In this document: one piece after another, positions 20,014-28,372 of the stretch
How the letters are laid out: each line of letters starts with the position of its first letter
Position numbering within the stretch: the first letter of the stretch is position 1
From: Desulforamulus hydrothermalis Lam5 = DSM 18033
GTDB taxonomy: Bacteria; Bacillota; Desulfotomaculia; Desulfotomaculales; Desulfotomaculaceae
DNA length: 64,000 bases
Reading direction: 5' to 3'
Assembly: GCF_000315365.1 (NCBI RefSeq)
Contig: NZ_CAOS01000007.1
Location: 46,567-110,566 of the forward strand
The notes under the pieces: model-generated
Databases searched by the model: none
The model's input: only the letters and a program-made list of their open reading frames with translations
Told to the model about the DNA's origin: nothing
Program-made: the position numbers and the translations under genes

Positions 20014-20211
20014 TTTATGATCCCCTTTGGCTCCGGTCTACGCACCGACAGCACTATGATTCGCTACGATCGCCATTGGGGTTGCCTCAAACGGGCCATC
20101 CTGGCCCGGTTCGGCTGGCGCCCACGTCCTGTGGGCGCCACCCCAATGGCTCCTTCGCTCATCAAGTGCTGTGACCGGTGCTTCGACAAGTCGCCGACAG
20201 GGGATCATAAA
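20014..20211. other. 198-bp nested palindrome, possible structured RNA or mobile palindrome
   Basis: Nested complementary arms: TTTATGATCCCCT (20014-20026) with AGGGGATCATAAA (20199-20211); GCACCG (20042) with CGGTGC (20176); CAGCACT (20049) with AGTGCTG (20165); GCCATTGGGGT (20072-20082) with ACCCCAATGGC (20140-20150). Inside are two perfect hairpins, CGGGCCA/TGGCCCG (20092-20108) and TGGCGCCCAC/GTGGGCGCCA (20116-20140). The result is a three-way-junction fold. No convincing protein is encoded. No known RNA family was recognised by eye. Confidence 0.7.
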
Positions 20212-20251
20212 ACCACCTTGATATTGTTTTGCAGATTTTGTCTACAGTCTG

Positions 20252-20275
20252 GCTCGCCCGTTAGAAGCGGCGAGC
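20252..20275 (+). repeat. 24-bp hairpin repeat, copy 2
   Basis: Identical to the copy at 19963. It begins two bases after the minus-strand stop codon of the FlhX-like gene, so on that strand it could act as a transcript-end hairpin, but it lacks a T-run. Confidence 0.8.
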
Positions 20276-20277
20276 TG

Positions 20278-20562
20278 TTATTTGTTCTGAGTCAGCTTAT
20301 TGTCTAAAGCAGCCACATGCACCAACACCTTGGCCACCGCTTCATAAAGCTGCCTGGGTATTTCCACCCCCAGGCCCAGCTCAACCAAAGTACGGGCCAG
20401 ATTTTCATCACGGTGCAGGGGTATGTTGTGCTGCCGGGCCAGCTCCTCGATGGCGTCGGCCAGCTCGCCCCGGCCCACTGCCACCACCCTGGGGGCGTTA
20501 TCCTGGCCGTGACGGTAACGCAAGGCGGCGGCCACCCGCTCTTTTTTTTGCTGCCTGCTCAT
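20278..20562 (-). CDS. FlhB/EscU-like small export-switch protein (FlhX type)
   Basis: 94 residues matching only the cytoplasmic C-terminal domain of FlhB/YscU: AALRYRHGQDNAPRVVAVGRGELADAIEELARQHNIPLHRDENLARTLVELGLGVEIP in pattern. The membrane domain is absent and the NPTH autocleavage motif is not seen. This matches the small FlhB homologues (YlqH/FlhX) of spore-forming Firmicutes, which can substitute for the FlhB C-domain. It overlaps the upstream FliK-like gene by 4 bases. Confidence 0.8.
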   Translation of the reverse strand: MSRQQKKERVAAALRYRHGQDNAPRVVAVGRGELADAIEELARQHNIPLHRDENLARTLVELGLGVEIPRQLYEAVAKVLVHVAALDNKLTQNK

Positions 20563-21149
20563 ATTTTCACATCCAATAACAGGCTGTCTGCCGCCGAGCC
20601 GAAATGAGGGTCGATATCCGTTATGCTGCGTATGCCGGCCTGCCGGCGGCCGCTGATAATTACCCGGTTAAAGCCCAGGTCGGCTAACTCCTGCTGCAAA
20701 AGGCCGGCAGCTGCCTGCCAGGCTTCAACCGCTGCCTGTGTTTCGGCGATGCACTGGACAGAAAGTAAACTGCCGGGCTGTGCCGTCATACTAAACCATA
20801 ACAGCCCCAGGTTTAGGGTATCGACGCTGAAGATAACTCTCGCCTCGCCCCGGGTATCCAGTTTGGCGGAGAAATCTTTCACCTGCCAGTAAAATTTAGC
20901 ATCCTGATATAAAGGGGTGCGCCAGGGCAGCGGCACATAAACCGGCTGATCCTGCCGTTCGGTGGCTGGCACAGGCAGGGGCGTTTTGCCGGCCGGGCGG
21001 GCAACCCTGGCCGCTTCCCGGGTTGTTTCGGCCGCCGGATTTTGTTCCAGGGTAAAGGGTTTGGTTTGCACTTTATCCACCGGCTTGCCGGGTGTTACCC
21101 GCATGTTGTCTGCTGCTTTAAACAGGCCGGCCATTATTTTATCAATCAT
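20559..21149 (-). CDS. FliK-like protein (hook-length control C-domain-like)
   Basis: 196 residues. The first ~80 are low-complexity, rich in Pro, Ala and Thr. The C-terminal ~110 (ARVIFSVDTLNLGLLWFSM to LGFNRVIISGR) resemble the FliK C-terminal domain in pattern. It is paired by an ATGA overlap with the FlhX-like gene, as ylqG is with ylqH in Bacillus. A role in substrate switching during flagellar export is an inference; no other flagellar genes are in the window. Confidence 0.55.
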   Translation of the reverse strand: MIDKIMAGLFKAADNMRVTPGKPVDKVQTKPFTLEQNPAAETTREAARVARPAGKTPLPVPATERQDQPVYVPLPWRTPLYQDAKFYWQVKDFSAKLDTRGEARVIFSVDTLNLGLLWFSMTAQPGSLLSVQCIAETQAAVEAWQAAAGLLQQELADLGFNRVIISGRRQAGIRSITDIDPHFGSAADSLLLDVKI

Positions 21150-21345
21150 CCCACCACCCCCTGGTTGCAGTATACGTTCGACATAAACAAAAATGTTCCT
21201 GCACCTTAACCAAACAGCAGGATTTTCCCCCGGCCGCCAGAAGTAAAAATCAGGTCTTATGACATATTACATAAAAACCGGGCTTTCAAGTCAAAATACC
21301 CGGAAAGCCCCTGTTGATTACCAGCAGGTTGGGGAGGGATGGTTT

Positions 21346-22749
21346 ATGACGGTGGTATTTTGCGGTATTATGCCCCACCCGCCCATTGCTGTGCCGGCTG
21401 TGGGGGGCGACGAGTCAGCTAAGATTGCTGTTACCCGGCAGGCCATGCGGGAGCTGGGACAGCGGCTCAAAGCAAGCGGCGCTGCGACCCTGGTGATGAT
21501 TTCGCCTCACGCTGCGGTTTTCGGGGATGCCATTGCCATTAACGGATTGCCGGAAACCAGAGGTGATTTGGGACGCTTCGGGGCACCGCAGGCAGCCGTT
21601 AACTGCCGTTATAATAAAGAGCTGGCTGACGAAATCAGTTGGCAGGCAGAAGATCTGGGCCTGCCGGTGGCGGAGATTGATCAAAAAATTGCTAAACGGT
21701 TGGGGGTAGATTTGAGCCTCGACCATGGATTTACAGTTCCCCTGTATTATTTGCGGCAAGCGGGGGTGGACTTGCCCCTGGTACCTTGTTCCATAGGTTT
21801 GTTTGCACCGGAAAAACTGTATGCCTTTGGCGTGGCGGTGCAGCGGGCGGCCCGGGCAACCGACACCAAAGTGGCGGTAATTGCCAGCGGCGACCTGTCG
21901 CACCGCCTGACACCGGATGCGCCGGCAGGTTTTGACCCGGTGGGGCAGCAATATGACCGGGCCGTACAGGAATTGATTAAACAACCGGATGTACTTGGGC
22001 TGCTGGCCCTGTCTGAAGATTTTTGCGAGCGAGCCGGCCAGTGCGGCCACCGCTCCATAACCATGATGTTGGGAGCCTTGGACGGATTGGCCGTCCGCAG
22101 CGAGGTGCTCTCCTATGAGGGCCCCTTCGGGGTGGGCTACCTGGTGGCCGAACTGGTACCAACCGGCGCTGATGCGGCCAGAGAGCTGCTGCCTCAACTG
22201 CAGGAAAGACGGCAAAAATTATTGGCAGAACAGCACAGCAGAGAAAGTTATCCGGTGCAGGTGGCACGGCAAAGTTTAGCCAGTTACCTGCAGGGGCAGT
22301 GGCAAGACCCCGCTGGCTATCGGGTACCACCGGAGTTTGCCGGCCGGGCAGGCGCCTTTGTTTCCTTTAAAAAGAACGGACGCCTGCGGGGGTGCATCGG
22401 TACCACCGCCCCTACCCGGCCCAACGTGGTGCAAGAAGTGGCTTACAACGCCGTCAGTGCCGGCACCCAGGACCCGCGTTTTTATCCCATCCGCCCGGAC
22501 GAGCTGGACGAACTGACGGTTTCGGTAGACGTGCTGATGCCGCCGGAACCGGTAGACGGTTTACATCAGCTGGATGTCAAAAAATACGGGGTGATTGTCC
22601 GGGCCGGCAATAAAAGCGGGCTGCTGCTGCCCGACCTGGAGGGGGTTGATACGCCGGAACAGCAGGTTGCGATTGCCCGGCAAAAAGCAGGCATTGCACC
22701 TGATGAGGAGATTCGCCTGGAAAGGTTTGCCGTAATCAGATACAAATAA
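21346..22749 (+). CDS. AmmeMemoRadiSam system fusion: MEMO1-like domain plus AMMECR1 domain
   Basis: 467 residues. Residues about 1-270 form a MEMO1/LigB-type extradiol dioxygenase fold (GIMPHPPIAVP; MISPHAAVFGDAIAI; LDHGFTVPLYYL; IASGDLSH; CGHRSITMMLGAL), with several histidines that could bind iron or zinc. Residues about 290-467 form an AMMECR1 domain with the conserved FVSFKKNGRLRGCIGT. The next gene is the matching radical SAM protein. The biochemical function of this trio is unknown. ATG 21346 follows GGGGAGGG; the open frame upstream lacks a good start. Confidence 0.88.
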   Translation: MTVVFCGIMPHPPIAVPAVGGDESAKIAVTRQAMRELGQRLKASGAATLVMISPHAAVFGDAIAINGLPETRGDLGRFGAPQAAVNCRYNKELADEISWQAEDLGLPVAEIDQKIAKRLGVDLSLDHGFTVPLYYLRQAGVDLPLVPCSIGLFAPEKLYAFGVAVQRAARATDTKVAVIASGDLSHRLTPDAPAGFDPVGQQYDRAVQELIKQPDVLGLLALSEDFCERAGQCGHRSITMMLGALDGLAVRSEVLSYEGPFGVGYLVAELVPTGADAARELLPQLQERRQKLLAEQHSRESYPVQVARQSLASYLQGQWQDPAGYRVPPEFAGRAGAFVSFKKNGRLRGCIGTTAPTRPNVVQEVAYNAVSAGTQDPRFYPIRPDELDELTVSVDVLMPPEPVDGLHQLDVKKYGVIVRAGNKSGLLLPDLEGVDTPEQQVAIARQKAGIAPDEEIRLERFAVIRYK

Positions 22750-22827
22750 GCACCGGGCTTTGCAACAACCTGTGGCCGCGGTCATATTGCCGGCGGAGCA
22801 TAGTTTTTTTATCGCGGAGTGATTTTA

Positions 22828-23826
22828 ATGCAGGAAGCTATGTATTGGCAGCAACTGGATGACAATGTTGTTTTTTGCCGGCTGTGCCCTAAGGGCTGCC
22901 GCATCAGGGAAGGGCACCGGGGGTACTGCCGGGTCAGGGAAAACCGGCATGGCAGCTTATATACTCTGAATTACGGCAGGGTTGCCGCTTATGCCATGGA
23001 TCCTATGGAGAAGAAACCCCTGTATCACTTTTATCCCGGCAGCCTGATCTTTTCCCTGGGAACCGTGGGCTGCAACCTGCGCTGCGGCTTTTGCCAGAAC
23101 TGGCAAATTGCCCAGGGCGACCCGCCCACCTGTCAACTGACTCCACGGCAGGCGGTGGAGTTGGCCCTGCAGCAAAAGCAGCGGGGACTGCCCTGTGTGG
23201 GCATTGCTTACACCTACTCAGAACCCCTGATGTGGTATGAATATGTTTACGATACCGCCCGGCTGGCCAAACAAGCGGGCCTGCAAAATGTGCTGGTAAC
23301 CAACGGCTATGTGCGGCAGGAACCGTTAAAGCAGCTGCTGCCCTGTATTGATGCCATGAATATTGATGTTAAAGGGTTTACGGAGGAATATTACCACCGC
23401 AGCTGCCGGGGGCAGTTGGCGCCTGTGCTGGAAACGGTGGCAACCGCCCGGCAGTATTGCCATGTGGAGATTACCACCTTGCTGGTACCCGGCCTTAATG
23501 ATAACGAAGCAGACCTGCAGCGGCTGGTGGATTGGCTGGCCGATCTGGACCCGGATATACCCTTGCATTTTTCCCGCTACTTTCCCAACTACCAATTTGA
23601 TCTGCCGCCCACCCCGCCGGCCACCATGCGGCGGGCTTACGAGCTGGCCCGGACCAGGTTAAATTATGTTTTCCTGGGCAACCTGGGGGAAGCCCAATAC
23701 CAGCACACATATTGCCCCCGGTGCCGGAACCTGCTGGTACAAAGAAACGGCTATCAAACCAACAAGGTGGGCCTGGCGGGACAGGCCTGCCGGCAGTGCG
23801 GAGAGCCAATTAAGATAATTTGCTAA
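22828..23826 (+). CDS. AmmeMemoRadiSam system radical SAM enzyme
   Basis: 332 residues. The radical SAM cluster is in GCNLRCGFCQNW (C82, C86, C89). Upstream is a cysteine-rich start CRLCPKGCRIREGHRGYC, and the C-terminus carries a CPRC...CRQC zinc-ribbon-like pair. The family resembles pyruvate formate-lyase activating enzymes, but no glycyl radical enzyme is nearby. ATG 22828 follows GGAGTGA. It is 78 bases after the MEMO1-AMMECR1 gene and likely co-transcribed. Confidence 0.88.
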   Translation: MQEAMYWQQLDDNVVFCRLCPKGCRIREGHRGYCRVRENRHGSLYTLNYGRVAAYAMDPMEKKPLYHFYPGSLIFSLGTVGCNLRCGFCQNWQIAQGDPPTCQLTPRQAVELALQQKQRGLPCVGIAYTYSEPLMWYEYVYDTARLAKQAGLQNVLVTNGYVRQEPLKQLLPCIDAMNIDVKGFTEEYYHRSCRGQLAPVLETVATARQYCHVEITTLLVPGLNDNEADLQRLVDWLADLDPDIPLHFSRYFPNYQFDLPPTPPATMRRAYELARTRLNYVFLGNLGEAQYQHTYCPRCRNLLVQRNGYQTNKVGLAGQACRQCGEPIKIIC

Positions 23827-23834
23827 AATAATTA

Positions 23835-23913
23835 TTGTATTTTATTCATTTGAATGTATAATTATAAATATTAAACCGCTGTTTTACTGCATAAACAGAA
23901 TAAATATGCAATG
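23835..23913 (+). promoter_or_regulatory. Arginine operon promoter with candidate ARG boxes
   Basis: TTGTAT at 23835 and TATAAT at 23857 are spaced by 16 bases. A strong ARG-box-like site, GAATAAATATGCAAT, lies at 23898-23912 (14 of 15 positions of the Bacillus-type half of the consensus, GAATAAAAATKCAAK). A weaker one (TTGAATGTATAATTA) overlaps the -10 region. ArgR/AhrC repression by arginine is therefore likely. Confidence 0.65.
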
Positions 23914-23941
23914 ATTTATACATAGATGGGGAGGAATGGCC

Positions 23942-24982
23942 ATGATTAAGGTAGGAGTGGTGGGGGCAACGGGTTATGCCGGGGCGGAATTAGTTCGCTT
24001 GCTGGCCGGGCACCCGGAAGTGGAAATAGCCGTCCTGACATCCCAGAGTTATGCCGGACAAAAAATGTGGGAGGTTTTTCCCCATTTATACGGTATCGTG
24101 GATAAAACCTTGGAAACGTTAAATATTCCCGAACTGATGGCCCGCTGCGAGGTAATATTTACCGCCCTGCCCCACGGCCATGCCATGACCGTCGGCCAGG
24201 AAGTAATGCGCCGGGGCCGGCGGCTGATTGACCTGGGGGCGGATTTTCGCCTAAAAGACGTGGATGTTTATCAGTCCTGGTATAAAACAGAGCATACCGC
24301 TGCGGTGCTGGTGGCATCAGCGGTTTACGGGCTGCCGGAACTGTACCGGGAAGACATTAAGGACAGTGTCATTGTGGCCAACCCGGGCTGTTATCCCACC
24401 AGTGCCATTTTGGGCTTAGCACCCCTGCTGGCTAATAAATTAATTGACACAGATACCGTCATTATTGACTCCAAATCAGGCGTTTCGGGAGCCGGCCGGG
24501 GCTTAAGCCTGAAAACCCATTTTTCTGAAACCACTGAGAATTTTCAGGCCTACGGGGTGGCTACCCACCGCCACACGCCGGAAATTGAGCAGGAGCTGTC
24601 GGCCCTGGCCGGCGTGCCGGTGGTGGTGAACTTCACGCCGCACCTAACTCCCATGGTGCGGGGCATCCTAAGCACCATGTACGCCAAACTGTCGGTAGAC
24701 CTCAATGTACAAGAGCTGACCGATATCTACCGCAGCTTTTATCAAAACGAAAGGTTTATCAGAGTGTTGCCGCCGGGCCGCTATCCCACCACCAAGGGTG
24801 TGGCCGGTTCCAATTACTGCGACCTGTCAGTCACCGTAGACCCGCGGACTAAACGAGTAATTGTGCTGGCAGCCATTGACAACTTGCTGAAAGGAGCAGC
24901 CGGGCAGGCGGTGCAGAATCTCAATGTTATGTATGGCTTACCGGAAGATACCGGGTTAAATTTCGCAGGCATGTATCCCTAG
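23942..24982 (+). CDS. argC: N-acetyl-gamma-glutamyl-phosphate reductase
   Basis: 346-residue NADPH enzyme for the third step of arginine synthesis. The dinucleotide-binding start is GVVGATGYAGAELVRLL and the catalytic cysteine is in VANPGCYPTSA (C150). HTPEIEQEL and the C-terminal NLLKGAAGQAVQNLN are typical. ATG 23942 is 7 bases after GGGGAGG; ATG 23936 is too close to it. First gene of the arg operon. Confidence 0.97.
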   Translation: MIKVGVVGATGYAGAELVRLLAGHPEVEIAVLTSQSYAGQKMWEVFPHLYGIVDKTLETLNIPELMARCEVIFTALPHGHAMTVGQEVMRRGRRLIDLGADFRLKDVDVYQSWYKTEHTAAVLVASAVYGLPELYREDIKDSVIVANPGCYPTSAILGLAPLLANKLIDTDTVIIDSKSGVSGAGRGLSLKTHFSETTENFQAYGVATHRHTPEIEQELSALAGVPVVVNFTPHLTPMVRGILSTMYAKLSVDLNVQELTDIYRSFYQNERFIRVLPPGRYPTTKGVAGSNYCDLSVTVDPRTKRVIVLAAIDNLLKGAAGQAVQNLNVMYGLPEDTGLNFAGMYP

Positions 24983-24998
24983 AGAGGAAGGAAACCAA

Positions 24999-26219
24999 AT
25001 GATTAATGCAGGAGCATATCAACCTGTACCGGGCGGCGTAACGGCAGCCCGGGGCTTTCTGGCCGGCGGGGCAGCTGCCGGGCTTAAGAAAAACGGCCAA
25101 TTGGATCTGGCCTTAATTTATTCAAGCACCCCTGCCCGGGCAGCCGGGGTGTATACCACTAACCTGGTACAAGCCGCCCCGCTGGTATTAACCCGCCGGA
25201 GGGTTGCCGCAGGCACCGCCCGGGCGGTGATTATCAATGCCGGCAACGCCAACGCCTGCACCGGTGCCAGGGGGCTGTCGGATGCGGCCGCCATGGCCGG
25301 TGCTGCTGCTGCTGCCCTGGATATTGAGGAACAGCAGGTGCTGGTGGCCTCCACCGGCGTAATCGGCGTACCGCTGCCGGTAGAAAAAATTGCCGCTGCC
25401 GTACCGGCTTTGGCGGCTTCCCTCAGCCCGGAAAACCATAGCCGGGCAGCCCGGGCCATCATGACCACTGATCTGGTAGCCAAAGAATATGCGGTACAAG
25501 TGGCGCTGGCCAACCGGACAATTACCATCGGGGGTATGGCTAAAGGGTCCGGCATGATTCATCCAAACATGGCCACCATGTTGTGCTTTATCACCACCGA
25601 TGCGAACATCGGCAGCCAGGCCCTGCAGGCCGCTCTAAAACAGGCAGTGGATGATTCCTTTAACATGATAACGGTGGACGGTGATACCAGCACCAATGAC
25701 ATGGTGCTGGCCCTGGCCAACGGCCAGGCGGCTAATCCGGAGATTATGCCGGATACCGATGATTTCCGACTGTTCTATGGAGGGCTGCTGGAGGTATGCA
25801 GCTGCCTGGCGAAAATGATTGCCCGGGATGGCGAGGGGGCCACCCGGCTGATTGAAGTAACCGTTACCGGTGCGCCCACGGTTCAAGACGCCCGGTTGGC
25901 GGCCCGGGCGGTGGCCGGTTCCAACCTGTTTAAGGCAGCGGTGTTCGGCCAGGATGCCAACTGGGGGCGCATCCTGTGCGCCGTAGGTTATTCCGGTGCC
26001 AACTTCCGTCCGGACCGGGTAGATATTTATATTGGCGATGTCCAGGTGGCCGGCAACGGCGGGGCGCTGGATTTTGCTGAAGAACGTGCGGCAGCCATGC
26101 TCAAACAAGACCCGGTAACCGTGCGGGTGGATTTAAAATGCGGCGCGCACCGTGCCACAGCCTGGGGTTGCGATCTTACCTATGATTATGTGCGCATAAA
26201 CGGCAGCTACCGGACATAA
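24999..26219 (+). CDS. argJ: Bifunctional glutamate N-acetyltransferase ArgJ
   Basis: 406 residues. ArgJ recycles the acetyl group from N-acetylornithine to glutamate and, in the bifunctional form, also makes N-acetylglutamate from acetyl-CoA. The self-cleavage site is in GMIHPNMATMLCFITTDA (Thr193 as nucleophile). No argA or argE is present, which fits an acetyl cycle. Adjacent to argC with 16 bases between. Confidence 0.96.
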   Translation: MINAGAYQPVPGGVTAARGFLAGGAAAGLKKNGQLDLALIYSSTPARAAGVYTTNLVQAAPLVLTRRRVAAGTARAVIINAGNANACTGARGLSDAAAMAGAAAAALDIEEQQVLVASTGVIGVPLPVEKIAAAVPALAASLSPENHSRAARAIMTTDLVAKEYAVQVALANRTITIGGMAKGSGMIHPNMATMLCFITTDANIGSQALQAALKQAVDDSFNMITVDGDTSTNDMVLALANGQAANPEIMPDTDDFRLFYGGLLEVCSCLAKMIARDGEGATRLIEVTVTGAPTVQDARLAARAVAGSNLFKAAVFGQDANWGRILCAVGYSGANFRPDRVDIYIGDVQVAGNGGALDFAEERAAAMLKQDPVTVRVDLKCGAHRATAWGCDLTYDYVRINGSYRT

Positions 26220-26265
26220 CCAGGCTGCATCGGAGTCAGTACCTTAAAGAAAAGGAGATCCTACC

Positions 26266-27132
26266 ATGTTAACCGCGCTGGAAAAAGCAGAAATTCTGGT
26301 GGAGGCTTTACCATATATTAAAAAATTCTCCGGCAAAACCATTGTTATCAAGTACGGCGGCCATGCCATGATCAACAGCCGGCTAAAACAGGCCGTGATG
26401 ACCGACCTGGTGTTAATGAAATATGTGGGCATTAACCCGGTGGTGGTGCACGGGGGCGGCCCGGCCATTACCGGCATGTTGCAAAAACTTGGCATTGAAT
26501 CCAGGTTTGTTAACGGCCTGCGGGTCACCGATGCTTCCACCATGGAAGTGGTGGAGATGGTACTGGGCAAGCTGAACAAAGAAATTGTTGCCCTGCTTAA
26601 CCGGCTGGGGGGCCGGGGGGTAGGGTTGTCGGGCAAGGATGCCAATTTAATTATAGCCGCAAAAAAACTGGGCAAAGACAGGCAGGACATGGGCTTTGTA
26701 GGGCAGGTGGCGCAAGTTAACCCGCAGCTCATCGAAACGGTTGTAAAGGAGGGCTACATCCCGGTGATTGCCCCGGTGGGCAGCGGCCCGGCCGGCGAAA
26801 GCTACAACATCAACGCCGATACGGTGGCGGGCGCCGTCGCCACCGCCCTGCAGGCCGACAAGCTGATTATCTTAACAGATGTTGAAGGTATTCTGGCGGA
26901 TCGCAGCGATCAAACATCCCTGCTGTCAACCATCAAAGTGGAAGAAATACCGGCACTGATTGAGCGGGGCATTATCCAGGGGGGAATGATTCCCAAGGTG
27001 GAGTGCTGCGTCAACGCTATCAAGGGCGGGGTCACCACCACCCACATTTTGGACGGCCGGGTGCCCCATGCCATATTGCTGGAGGTATTTACAGATAAAG
27101 GCATTGGCACCATGGTTGTCGGCGATAAGTGA
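26266..27132 (+). CDS. argB: Acetylglutamate kinase
   Basis: 288-residue amino-acid kinase that phosphorylates N-acetylglutamate. [10 protein letters not shown] holds the phosphate-binding lysine, [10 protein letters not shown] the glycine-rich loop and [15 protein letters not shown] the substrate and nucleotide region. The ~25-residue N-terminal helix ([17 protein letters not shown]) is the extension found in arginine-inhibited hexameric kinases, so feedback control is likely. Confidence 0.96.
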   Translation: MLTALEKAEILVEALPYIKKFSGKTIVIKYGGHAMINSRLKQAVMTDLVLMKYVGINPVVVHGGGPAITGMLQKLGIESRFVNGLRVTDASTMEVVEMVLGKLNKEIVALLNRLGGRGVGLSGKDANLIIAAKKLGKDRQDMGFVGQVAQVNPQLIETVVKEGYIPVIAPVGSGPAGESYNINADTVAGAVATALQADKLIILTDVEGILADRSDQTSLLSTIKVEEIPALIERGIIQGGMIPKVECCVNAIKGGVTTTHILDGRVPHAILLEVFTDKGIGTMVVGDK

Positions 27133-27148
27133 CAGGACGGTGAAAAAA

Positions 27149-28339
27149 ATGAATAATCAAGAGATTGCTGCTTTGGGGCAACAGTATGTAATGCATACAT
27201 ACGGACGGCTGCCCATAGCCCTGGTAAAAGGGGAAGGCTGCCGGGTTTGGGATGCCGACGGCAAGGAGTATCTGGATTTTGTGGGGGGTCTGGCGGTAAA
27301 TTCCCTGGGCCATGCCCACCCTGCAGTGGCGGCGGCCATCTGCCGGCAGGCCGGTACCATGCTGCATTGTTCAAACCTTTACTGGATTGAGCCCCAGGTA
27401 AAGTTGGCCCAATTGCTGGCAGAAAACTCCTGTGCCGACAAGGTATTTTTCTGCAACAGCGGGGCGGAAGCCAACGAAGGAGCCATCAAACTGGCCCGCA
27501 AGTATGCCAAATTAAACCTGGGGCCGGATAAATATGAAATTATTACTGCCACCAACTCTTTCCACGGGCGCACCCTGGCGACCGTTACGGCCACCGGCCA
27601 GACCAAATACCAAAAGGGTTTTGACCCGCTGCCGCAGGGGTTTCGCTATGTGCCCTTTAACGACCTGGCAGCACTGGCACAAAGCATTGGCCCCCACACC
27701 TGCGCGGTGATGCTGGAACCGGTGCAGGGCGAAGGAGGCGTTATACCGGCCCGACCGGACTACCTGGCGGGAGTGGCGCAATTATGCAAAGAAAAGGGGC
27801 TGCTGCTGATTTTTGACGAAGTGCAATGCGGCCTGGGCCGTACCGGCAAGCTGTTTGCTTACCAACACTACCAGGTGGAACCGGATATCATAACACTGGC
27901 CAAGGCCCTGGGCGGCGGTTTCCCGGTCGGTGCCATGCTGGCCAAAGACCGGGTGGCGGCAGCCTTTCAGCCGGGGGATCATGCCAGCACCTTTGGCGGC
28001 AACCCTCTGGCCTGCACAGCCGCCCTGGCAGCCGTGACAACCATTATACAAGACGGGCTGCCGGAAAAAGCCAACAGCACAGGGGCCTACCTGGCCAACC
28101 GCTTGCAGGAACTGGCCCGCCGGTACAGCTATGTTAAAGAAGTGCGGGGCCTGGGCTTAATGCTGGGTATGGAATTGACTGTCGAAGGCAAGGAGATTGT
28201 GGCCCGCTGCCAGGAGCAGGGTTTACTGATTAACTGTACTAACGGCAATGTGCTGCGGTTTTTGCCGCCGCTGACGGTCAGCCGCCAGGAAGCGGATCAG
28301 GCGATGGCAATACTGGAGCAAGCGATGGCTGCCGGATAA
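27149..28339 (+). CDS. argD: Acetylornithine aminotransferase
   Basis: 396-residue PLP aminotransferase of class III. NSGAEANEGAIKLARKY, SFHGRTLATVTATGQ, LIFDEVQCGLGRTG and the PLP lysine in TLAKALGGGFP are seen. ATG 27149 gives the start MNNQEIAALGQQYVM; a longer open frame overlapping argB is not a likely start. It lies 16 bases after argB. Confidence 0.96.
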   Translation: MNNQEIAALGQQYVMHTYGRLPIALVKGEGCRVWDADGKEYLDFVGGLAVNSLGHAHPAVAAAICRQAGTMLHCSNLYWIEPQVKLAQLLAENSCADKVFFCNSGAEANEGAIKLARKYAKLNLGPDKYEIITATNSFHGRTLATVTATGQTKYQKGFDPLPQGFRYVPFNDLAALAQSIGPHTCAVMLEPVQGEGGVIPARPDYLAGVAQLCKEKGLLLIFDEVQCGLGRTGKLFAYQHYQVEPDIITLAKALGGGFPVGAMLAKDRVAAAFQPGDHASTFGGNPLACTAALAAVTTIIQDGLPEKANSTGAYLANRLQELARRYSYVKEVRGLGLMLGMELTVEGKEIVARCQEQGLLINCTNGNVLRFLPPLTVSRQEADQAMAILEQAMAAG

Positions 28340-28372
28340 ATACAATAAAGTAATAGCGGATGGAGGGAAAAG

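Noticed and set aside
19963..20275. CRISPR array interpretation of the 24-bp repeats
   Set aside because: Only two copies, 289 bp apart, with a folded element between them and no cas genes.
20017..20307. 96-codon plus-strand open frame in the 19.9-20.3 kb gap
   Set aside because: It is translated across the palindrome and has no protein-like pattern; the palindrome explains the sequence better.
27068..27148. Upstream extension of argD into argB
   Set aside because: The homologous part begins at ATG 27149; the added 27 residues are argB read in another frame.
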